Assembly: GCA_023053685.1 (NCBI GenBank)
Contig: JALIGW010000002.1
Location: 165,857,034-165,921,033 of the forward strand
Direction of reading: 5' to 3'
Origin: Diadophis punctatus similis
Taxonomy: Eukaryota; Chordata; Lepidosauria; Squamata; Dipsadidae
Length of the DNA: 64,000 nucleotides
Every line of letters starts with the position of its first letter. Within the stretch, counting starts at the first letter, position 1. Shown here one piece after another: positions 55,365 to 64,000 of this stretch. The translations under genes and the position numbers were made by a program. The notes under the pieces are model-generated. The model had not been told where the DNA came from. It ran no database searches and saw only the letters and a program-made list of their open reading frames with translations.

Positions 55365-55870
55365 CAGGGGCGGGTTCCTAATTTTTTTACTACCACTCTG
55401 TGGGCGTGGCTTATTTTGTGGGTGTGGCTTGCCAGCCATGTGACTGGGTGGGCGTGGCTTCTCGGACTGCTGAAGGGAGGGGAACTGAGATAGGTCCTGC
55501 TGCCCATTCCTCAGCAGCTCGAGAAGCCTCAAACATGCAAAAATGCCTAGGATCATCACCATGCGTTTGTGGCTTCTCGGACTGCTGAAGGGAGGGGAAC
55601 TGAGATAGCTCCTGCCGCCCGTTCTTTCAGCATCTCACACGCTCCCTCAGCCATCCTCCCCTGCTTGGACTCACTGTGGGGTAGGAAGGCAGCGCATGAG
55701 CAGTGCCGGAAACTCGGCTTCTGGGCATGCGCAGAAGAAAATTAAAAAAAATTTTTTTTAAAAATGGCGGCGCTCAGGCACCGGCAACCGACTGCACCGG
55801 TACTGTGATGTCACCAGCGGGCCGCTACCGGTGCTATAGAGTGGACCGCACTGGTAGGAACCCACCACTG
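55365..55870. mobile_element. hAT-type MITE, 'GTGGGTTCCTA' family, with internal direct repeat
   Basis: 506-bp element from CAGGGGCGGGTTCCTA to TAGGAACCCACCACTG with 7 of 8 duplication bases kept (ATGAGGAT at 55357-55364, GTGAGGAT at 55871-55878). A unit starting 'ggcttctcggactgctgaag' occurs twice inside (about 55456 and 55570). Confidence 0.85.
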
Positions 55871-56385
55871 GTGAGGATGTCCTCCCCACAAGTCTTGCTA
55901 TCCTGCCTCAAGAAAATGATTGACAATATAGATCACTCAGATCAGATGGCCTTCAACATGCTATTGGGAAAGTCAATTGATTGACTGGATACATGCCACT
56001 GAATTATTGTTGACTCTCAGTGACTACACAGATGGATTTTCTTCATGATCTGTGTCTCTCACCTGACCTTTCAGGTCTTCCAATAGGATACTCAGTAACA
56101 CCTTACTGACCAGTAAAGTAGGTAACTCAGTCCATCCACCTTGCTGCTGGTCATTCTCTTCTCTTTCCTTTTGGTTTTCCCAACACTAGATATGTCCAGA
56201 AATACTGAGGAACAGCTGAGGATTTTTGTATGAAATGAGTGTTATATATGACATGAATAAATTAAAACCTTTGGGAAATCCAGTTCCTGATCTTGCTGTG
56301 CAGGAAAAAAAACCCCAATCCAAATGTACAAAGACAGAATTACAGTGGGAGTATGGAATATAAAAGGCATGAATATGGGATAGAT

Positions 56386-56724
56386 CAGGGGTCAGCAACT
56401 TGCGGCTCTGGAGCCGCATGTGGCTCTTTCATCCCTCTGCTGTGGCTCCGTCGCTCAAAATATGCGTCACAACTGCCAATGTGCGACACCCACCGACACA
56501 CAATTTATTAAGCTTTTCGGCCCCCGGTAGGCCAACCATGAATAAATCCAAGAAAAGAAAAGTTTCAGAAGAAAACAGAATCTTTAATTCAACTATATAT
56601 GCTAGTTTTGTAGCCGCTCAGGAAATAGTCAGGCACAGGAAGAGTTTTGTGGCTCCTGGTGTTTTCTTTTCTGTGGGAAACTGGTCCAAATGGCTCTCTG
56701 AGTGTTTAAGGTTGCCGACCCCTG
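56386..56724 (+). mobile_element. hAT (Charlie-like) element carrying a transposase N-terminal remnant
   Basis: 339-bp element from CAGGGGTCAGCAACTTG to GGTTGCCGACCCCTG with perfect 8-bp duplication GGATAGAT (56378-56385 and 56725-56732). Inside, from an ATG at 56538, the frame MNKSKKRKVSEENR...ASFVAAQEIVRHRKSF resembles the start of Charlie-type hAT transposases of the ZBED/GTF2IRD2 kind. It is a deletion derivative. It sits in the BovB copy. Confidence 0.88.
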
Positions 56725-57039
56725 GGATAGATCAACAGTTCAAGTGAAAGATGAAATAGTTGACTGCACATTGGTATAGTCATCAGTGAATTCGAGTGGA
56801 CTGGAATTGGACACTTTCAGTCAGAAGATCTCATTATTAACTACCCATGAAAAACAAAAAAATAGAACCATATTGCTTTTGTATTCAGGAAGGATATAGT
56901 AAATATAGTACTTGGGTGTACTGCAGTCAAAGACCAAATATTAGCACTTAGACAGTGGAGGACAGCCCTGAATTATCATAGTAATCCAACTTTATGCTCC
57001 AACCATCATTTGGCCATTTAAAGCATAGTTTACGTTTAA

Positions 57040-57236
57040 GAGGAGATTTTATCAGAATCAGAATAAGAGCTGGAAAGGACATTGGAGGTCTTCTAGTCCA
57101 ACCCTCTGCTCAAGCAGGAGACCCTATATCATTTCAGACAAGTGGCTGCCCAGTCTCTTCTTTAAAAAACCCAGTGATGAAGCACCTACAACTTCTGAAG
57201 GCAACCTGTTTCACTGGTTAATTGTTCTCACTGGTA
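57040..57236 (-). mobile_element. CR1 LINE 3' fragment
   Basis: 'agctggaaaggacattggaggtcttctagtccaaccctctgctcaagcagg' parallels the CR1 3' end at 33800-33960. About 190 bp, minus strand, inside the BovB copy. Confidence 0.85.
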
Positions 57237-58583
57237 GGAATAAATAAAAAATATTAAATATTTTAAAATATAAATATTTTTATATTTTTATGGTCAACTA
57301 CAATATGAAATAAATAGAGCATACAAGTAAAAATCATGAGACTCGAATGCCAAAGCTGGAAACAGCAAAGAGGAAACTGTAGTTGGACTTTACAGCTTAG
57401 AAAACAGAATTGGAGAATGACTTATCTAGTTTTTCCTTATCTAATGAATTCTTCAGTGCTAAAACATTCTTCAAACAACCAAAATGTTGCCCGTATACAT
57501 GGACGACACCAGATGGAACACACAGAAGTCAAATAGACTATATTACTGGTACAAGAAAGTGAACTTTAATGATAAGGTTGTGACCAGGAGTCGATTATGA
57601 AAGAAATGGCAAATTACTTGTGTGTAAGTTTGAAGCCAAGCTAAAGTGGAAGAAGAAATCCAGTTAGCTTCCATGATACTGTATATTCTTAATATATAAC
57701 CACCATTTTCAAGGAGAGCATCAGGAATTGCTTTGAAGTTCTGAATCTCATTGGCAGGAAACCATAGGAACTGTGGAATAAAATCAAAGAACTTGTTAGG
57801 AATTAATATGGAAAAGATCGAGAAAGAGAAGAAAACAAACGGGATGTCAGTGAAATGGTAGAAATTGCTGGGGGGAAACAGGACACACAAAGATGCCAAA
57901 AAGAGGACTTCCGGTTTGGCTCCGACGGCGTCGCTGGTGCTCCTCGCTGGGCGCCTTTCCTTTTTCCTGTAAAAGCCGCCAGAACAGCTGTCTGGCGGCT
58001 TGAAAATCTCTTCCCCGGGCAAAGGGGAGAGATGAGAGCAAGACAGGTGGGGTAGAGCCCCCCTAGTGCCCTAGGAGCCAACTTAGGGTGCGAAGGGCGA
58101 GGGCTCCCCAGGCAGCCTGTCTGTTCCTCCAGGAAGCTGGAAACCTCCGCTTAAAAAGCGGAGCAAGATGCCGCGACCACCGCTACTTTGACAATGGAAG
58201 GTATAATTACTTTAACTTCAAAGAAAGCAGCCAGAGAAAGGCAGGAGTTCTGAAGGGCAAGTATCGAATTTTTGACTTTAATTCCACCGCTGGCTTTCAC
58301 TTCGGAAAGTAACAAAGTAGCTTAACAAGCAATTAGCAACAATATGGCAATCGGAGATTTGGGTGTGGAAGTGAAAGTGAAAGTGACTTTCGTTTTGTTA
58401 CCAGCTTTTTTTTCCTATGGAAACTTCTGATCCTGAGAATTGGTTTTTTCCTTTTTCTTCTCTGATTCTGAATTAAAATAACAACTTATATTTTTATAAA
58501 AAATAAAAGACTAACTGGTTTTGTAAAGAACCTTGTTAATTAGAGATTTGGCTTTCTCTTTGTACTCCTTTGGAAATATTAAA

Positions 58584-59676
58584 ATGGCTTCTAAATCTGG
58601 AAAGATTGTCTTGAATAAAAGAACTGAGAATTCTTCTACTCATACTTTAAAAATGCAACTTACGTCTGATCTAACACCCTCACAGTCTTTAACACCTGAA
58701 AATTTACTGAACACTTTAAAAGCTATGAAAAATGAATTGGTTATGGAGTTTAACTTAAAAATCAACAAAATAGATTAAAAAATGCAGGCTGCTTTAAAGA
58801 AGATGGACCAACAAATGAGGGAGGACGTACTTGGGGTGTGTAAAGCACTAGCAGTAAATACTGAAGTTTTGGCAAATGACTTGGAAAAAAATAATCAAGT
58901 TTTGATAACCTCGAAGGAATATATAGACAAAATTAAATGACTTGGCAAATTTTGAAACAGAGGTGTTAATGGCCCAATTCAGAAGTATGGAATTTGCAAT
59001 ACGGGTGAGAGGGCTGAAAGAAGGAAAGTATGATGATTTCAAAGGAAGGAAGGTGGAGGCCCTGGAGCAGGTGTCTGGATTGTCTAAAGAGGAACTGGTT
59101 ATGCAAATTGCTAAGAGATATAGAGTTAATTCCCAGTTTGCAAAGCAAAAACATCTGCCAAGGGACATTGTAATATATTTCACTACAAGGGCTTTACGAA
59201 ATAAAATTATACAGGCAACGTTCAAGAATAATCTTCAGGTAAACGGCCAGGAAATAATGATATGGAAAGAAATTCCTTCTAAAATGCTTAAAGCCAGAAA
59301 AGATTATACTTTCCTGGTTGATGAATTTAAAAGAAGAAATCTACAATATAAATGGGATGTACCAACAGGAGTAGTGGTGAAATTTTTGGGAAGGAGATAC
59401 CGGCTTAACACGATAAAGAAAGCTATTGATTTTTATGTCAACGTTTTAAAGGCTGATGCATCCAAAATTCCAGAGGATAGAAGCATGAAAGAAATAGAGG
59501 AGGAGAAGAAAAAGACAGTTATTTTTGCTCAAACCGAAACAGCTTCAGAGATCCAAAGTGATTGGCAGAGCCAGATAGATGTTTATGATGTGGAAAAGGA
59601 GACGGAGGACCGGGGTCAGATGGGAGGCGAACCGACAAACCCAAAATGGTCAAGCAACAGAAGGAGGCAGTGCTGA
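58584..59676 (+). pseudogene. L1 ORF1 protein, one stop and one frameshift
   Basis: The frame opens MASKSGKIVLNKRTENSSTH at 58584, is stopped by TAA at 58776-58778, reads on in frame through a helical (coiled-coil-like) region, then shifts frame near 58938-58942. From 58942 a 244-codon frame covers the RRM-like part (SMEFAIRVRGLKEG) and the C-terminal domain (LPRDIVIYFTTRALRNKII... PTGVVVKFLGRRYRLNTIKK). ORF1p is the RNA-binding trimer of L1. The order coiled coil-RRM-CTD is normal. Confidence 0.85.
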
Positions 59677-59732
59677 AATTTACAGGATGGATGGAAAGAC
59701 TAACAGGATTGTACTTTTTTCTCTATATTTTC

Positions 59733-59847
<115 letters not shown>

Positions 59848-60613
59848 TATTCACAAAAAATGTAATACACAGCAAACGAGATTTATATGCTGGATTTTGT
59901 ATCACTATATCACAAGTCGAACACTTCCCAAGCGTCTAGGACTGTGTGATGTATTTTCGTATGATGCGCGCAGATCCAAGTACGGTGGCCTTTTGCAACT
60001 GACAGATCGTGATTTTGTCAATGTTTATTGTTTTCAAATGCCGGTTAAGGTCTTTTGGCACAGCACCCAGTGTGCCGATTACCACTGGGACAGTAGTGGG
60101 TTCCTACCGGTGCGCTCTTGGCTGTCCGTCGCCGCCGAGCCGAAGAAGCTGCCGGCATTCGCGGCGCGGGGCTTCCCCCGCCCGCTTTCCCGGGACGCCG
60201 GGATGCCACCATTTGCGTTCTTCTGCCCTCTGCGCAAGCGCTTGCGCAGAGGGCAAAAGAACGCAAATGGCGGCGTCCCAGCATCCCGGGAAAGAGGGCA
60301 GGGGAAGCCCCGCGAACGCCGCCAGCTTCTTCGGCTCGGCGGCGACGGACAGCCAAGAGCGCACCGGTAGGAACCCACTACTGCACTGGGACCACCTGTA
60401 CTGGTTTATGCCAGAGTCGTTGTAATTCGATTTTAAGGTCCTGATATCGGTTAAGTTTTTCTTGCTGTTTTTCATCAATTCGACTGTCACCTGGTATGGC
60501 GACATCAATGATCCACACTTTTTTCTTTTCCACAATTGTGAGGTCTGGCGTATTATGTTCCAAAACCTTGTCAGTCTGAATTCGAAAGTCCCAAAGTATT
60601 TTGGCATGTTACT
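59848..60613 (-). mobile_element. R4/Dong-like LINE 3' fragment between (ATT)n tracts
   Basis: Excluding the MITE at 60091-60383, the minus strand encodes the C-terminal part of a non-LTR protein ('TIVEKKKVWIIDVAIPGDSR...KLNRYQDLKIELQRLW', the 'D(V/I)A(V/I)PGD.R...K...KYQ.L..E....W' block) followed by a non-coding 3' end and an (AAT)n tail. I assign it to R4/Dong from memory of similar squamate repeats. Dong elements are reported to target TAA repeats, which would fit the flanks. Confidence 0.6.
60091..60383. mobile_element. Near-perfect foldback hAT MITE, 8-bp duplication
   Basis: 293 bp. Left arm from CAGTAGTGGGTTCCTACCGG and right arm ending CCGGTAGGAACCCACTACTG pair over almost the whole length around GCGCAAGCGCTTGCGC near 60230-60246. 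Perfect duplication CACTGGGA at 60083-60090 and 60384-60391. Young insertion in the R4/Dong-like piece. Confidence 0.95.
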
Positions 60614-60806
<193 letters not shown>

Positions 60807-60847
60807 TTTTTTTTGATGGTAGCTCTCTTTTTGATTATTTTTTACTT

Positions 60848-61123
60848 TTATTATTAATATATATATATTATATATTTTGAAGCCAATAATTTGATATATT
60901 GTAATATTACGTTATTAATATTTTGTTTGACTTTAGGATCAAGTCTAAGGTCTTTGAGGTATAAGGGGTTAGTTTTTACTCTCTTCTTTTTTATTATTAT
61001 TATTAATATATATATATTATATTTTGAAGCTAATACTTTGACATATTGTAATATTATGTTATTAATATTGTGTTTGATTCCATGATTAAGTTTAAGGTTT
61101 TTGAGTTATAAGGGGTTAGTTTT
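60848..61123. repeat. ~135-bp tandem duplication in the L1 3' region
   Basis: 60848-60985 and 60993-61123 share 'atattttgaagc(c/t)aata', 'gatatattgtaatatta', 'gttattaatat(t)' and 'ataaggggttagttttta' in the same order with modest divergence. Confidence 0.8.
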
Positions 61124-63178
61124 TAAAATATGGGAATAAACAATTTGACAGAATATTTTAAATATTTAGGTATTTTGATTAGGTATAAATATTTAATGTT
61201 TAGTTATTGTTTATGTAATATTTACTTAAGTTTTATTTTGTTTTGAAGAAATGTGCATTGTAACTGATTGAAAGTGGGAGGAAAGGTTTACCTTTGCTTC
61301 TCTTTTATTTTTATTTTTTCTTTCTTTCTTTTCTATTATTATTAGTTTATACATAGATTATATAAAAGATAGAGGTTTAGAGATGTAAATTATAGTATGA
61401 GATGTTGTATGATGTATTAATATAATGTTCTCTCTTTCTTTTTACTTGTTTATCTTTTTTTAATTTTTAATTTTCTTTATTTTTATTATTTTTATCCTTC
61501 TTCTGATTACGTTTTGAACAGTCTTGAAAAATTCGGAGTTAAAGATTTTTTAAAAAAATGTGGAAATTAAGAATTTGTTTTAACTTAATTTAAATTTATT
61601 TTATTGAATATTATGCCCTGTACTTTCTCTGGGAAGTCCGGGGGGGGAGAGGGGGGGAATGGAAGGGAGTGTGTTGGGGTTAGGGCGGAAGGGGGGGAGA
61701 AAAATGAAAAATGTTTGTACTTTGTACTTATAAAACTTTTTGAATTAAAAAAAAAGATGCCAAAAAGAAATGTAACCAGAAACTTCAGTGAGCTGTTAGA
61801 AGAGATAAGGAACAGTATTACAACAATATCTATAAGACATAAAAAACAAAACAAAAAAGCCTTCCAAAAGATCTCTAAAAGAAGATCAAACTGAGCTAGA
61901 AAAACTATTTTAAAATTCTGTTACAGTAGGGATATCAAAACCAAGATATTTTAGCCTATACTCTATATTTATAAGAACATCTAGTGTTCAAGGATGAAGT
62001 ACCCCAATCATTGTCAAGTCAGAAGCTTCAGGAATTGATAGAATATTACAGAAACATGGCAAGCAATAGAAGATGAATAAGTAAAGTTCTAATCAAATTA
62101 AGTCAGAAAATTTGGTAAATGACACAGTGGCGAACAAATCAGACCTCAGTTTATAGAAAGAGAACCAAAAAGGTTTGATAGAATCTGCAAATTATTGCAC
62201 CCATATTGTTAATTTCAAATGCTAGCAAACTTATACTTAGGATCATCCCTCACAGATTAGAGGCCCTTGATAGAATGGGAGATGCCAGATGTTTAAGCTG
62301 ATTTTTAAAAAAGGCTGGTGAATGGAAAATATTATTTCTGGTGCACTCTAAATAATCAAAAAAGCCAAAGAACACAAAAAGAAGTCATTATGTGATTCTC
62401 TGACTGTAGCAAAGACTCTGTTTGGTTTACATGTAAAACCTATATACAGGAGAAGGAGACCACAGTCCAGATAAACCATGACAAAACAGACCAGCCCCCA
62501 GATCAGCAAAGGAGTGAGATAAGGCTGTATACTATCCCCTTATTTAGTCAACCTATGTGTTGAATATATTTTGAGAGCGGCTGAATTGAAAGACAAACAT
62601 GATTTTAAAATTGGAAGAAAAAGCATCAGTAACGTGTTATGCTGATCTCTCTGGTCTAATATATAAAAATGATTTGCAAGCTCTAGTAATGAAGGTAAAG
62701 GGACTAAGTTAAGTATAAAGATCAGAGTATGTAATTATAACAGATACCAAATCCAATTATAACAGATGGTGGAAATCCATCTCAGAACTGACAATGAAGA
62801 TATACAGTACCAAAGTGGTGGATAGCTTTTGCTTTTTAAGATCAACTATCAAGAGTAAATCATCTACTATCATGAAATACATCACAGACTAACACTTGGT
62901 AGAGTTGCAATGAGGGTCTTGGAAAAGATACCCAATACTGTGACATGTTTATACCTAATAAGAATTGTGCAGGCAATTATTTTCCCTGGGACACAGAATG
63001 AGAGTGAAAGATGGAGTACGAAGAAGCAGGGTAGGAACAGTATTGGTGCTTTTGAACTTGGTTATCAGAGAAGACTCTTGAGAATACCAGGGACAGTCAA
63101 GAAAACTCATCATAGAACAAATCAATCCAGAGTTCTTACTTGAGATACAAAGGACCAGGCTCCAATTACCATATTTTG

Positions 63179-64000
63179 CATGAAACAAACAGGCAAACTG
63201 TATTCAGTGGCAAGCTTTCTTCCTTCACCTTTACAGATGAATTCATAGAGAAGATCTCAATGGCTACTTCATCTATATTATTTCCCTGTACTTGTAACCA
63301 TCTGCCTTTCAGTTGCAGATGTTGAGGCATCACAAATGAAAATAAGAATCCAAAGTTAGGCAGAGAGCCATTTGATCTGTTGTAGATCAGCTCTTTTCAC
63401 TGTTTTTTTAACCTGGCCATAGGAATTTGACTGTCTTGAAAAACAATTGTGCCTTTCGGTAGCCATCTCTTTTCCGGTGACCTAGATTCTAGGCTATTAC
63501 TTCGTTCTGAGGTACTGAATTCCACTCCAGATATGCTGTCCGAATAAGTGGGATCTTTTGCCTGCTCCAACTTTTTCTTCAAAATATTCCAGGTTGGAGT
63601 GAAGATAATTTTACCCACTTTCTTCATACCAGGGCTGATTTAACTCATTTCTACCATCTTCATCTTTCCTTCCTTCCTTTTTTAAAGAAAAGGTCACCTT
63701 AATATAAGGAAGAACAGGGAAGTGCCTATTTGGGGCAAATTGCTTATTTGGGAAAACTTCCCAAAACAATCTAAATGAGCTTTCCTTGTTTTGCAGCCTC
63801 AATCTAATAAAACTTGCTAGAATGGCGGGGGTCGGGAAGAGGGAGTGGTGGGAGAGAGAGAAATCTGGATGGAAGTCCTGAGCTTGGGGTTGCTGATGAT
63901 CAAATCCCCTTCTCGGATGTCAAGGATGGGAACGAGAGAGTACACCAACAACAAACAGAACAATCCCAGGCAGTCAAAACATCCTGGGGGGCTCCGAGGC
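63179..64000. other. Right edge, no gene recognised
   Basis: No supportable coding exon. 63370-63640 is repeat-free. I looked for NKX2-5 homeodomain coding sequence and did not find it. Confidence 0.5.

Noticed and set aside
57055..57235. Small host exon with an open frame
   Set aside because: The sequence matches the CR1 3' end seen at 33800-33960.
60083..60391. GC-rich island as a CpG-island promoter
   Set aside because: The GC content belongs to the foldback MITE with a perfect target duplication; no sign of a gene start.
63179..64000. NKX2-5 coding exon at the right edge
   Set aside because: Expected by synteny, but I could not find homeodomain-like coding sequence on either strand.

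Overview
The window is vertebrate nuclear DNA, almost certainly from a squamate and most likely an advanced snake. It carries two intron-bearing genes with GT-AG splice sites on the + strand. The repeats point the same way: CR1 LINE tails that run into an (ATAGA)n microsatellite, a BovB/RTE LINE, L2-like and L1 LINEs, tRNA-type SINE pieces with a squamate-style tail, and many hAT-type MITEs. The snake assignment rests on remembered repeat families and was not checked by a search.

Region 1 (1-11.9 kb) is the 3' half of CREBRF: six coding exons encoding 291 residues, including the bZIP-like region, followed by a 3' UTR of about 5.6 kb. Region 2 (11.9-14.85 kb) is a short intergenic stretch with no gene seen. 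Region 3 (14.85-28.3 kb) is a complete BNIP1 (SEC20) gene: a CpG-rich promoter and six exons encoding 228 residues with a C-terminal membrane anchor. Its introns hold two solo LTRs in opposite orientations, two MITEs with TA duplications, a hAT MITE, a minisatellite-like block, a 5S-rRNA-like piece and a 5'-truncated L1. The order CREBRF-BNIP1 matches human chromosome 5q35, where NKX2-5 comes next; NKX2-5 is not visible here.

Region 4 (28.3-64 kb) has no host gene that I can support. It mixes repeats with several repeat-free islands that could be conserved enhancers. The two most striking objects are at its right end. The first is a very young Ty1/copia-type LTR retrotransposon (48637-51352): its 266-bp LTRs differ at one base, it has a 5-bp target duplication, and its primer-binding site is complementary to the anticodon arm of initiator tRNA-Met. 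It has lost most of gag, protease and integrase. The second is a nested stack (about 56.25-63.18 kb): a decayed BovB LINE interrupted by a hAT MITE, a CR1 piece and an L1 insertion with a 15-bp target duplication. The L1 holds an R4/Dong-like LINE piece between (ATT)n tracts, and that piece holds a near-perfect 293-bp foldback hAT MITE.

CREBRF and BNIP1 are housekeeping-type genes of stress regulation and ER membrane fusion respectively; nothing here links them beyond ancestral synteny. I found no CRISPR array, operon, prokaryotic mobile element or novel host protein system. The undescribed biology in this window is transposon biology.
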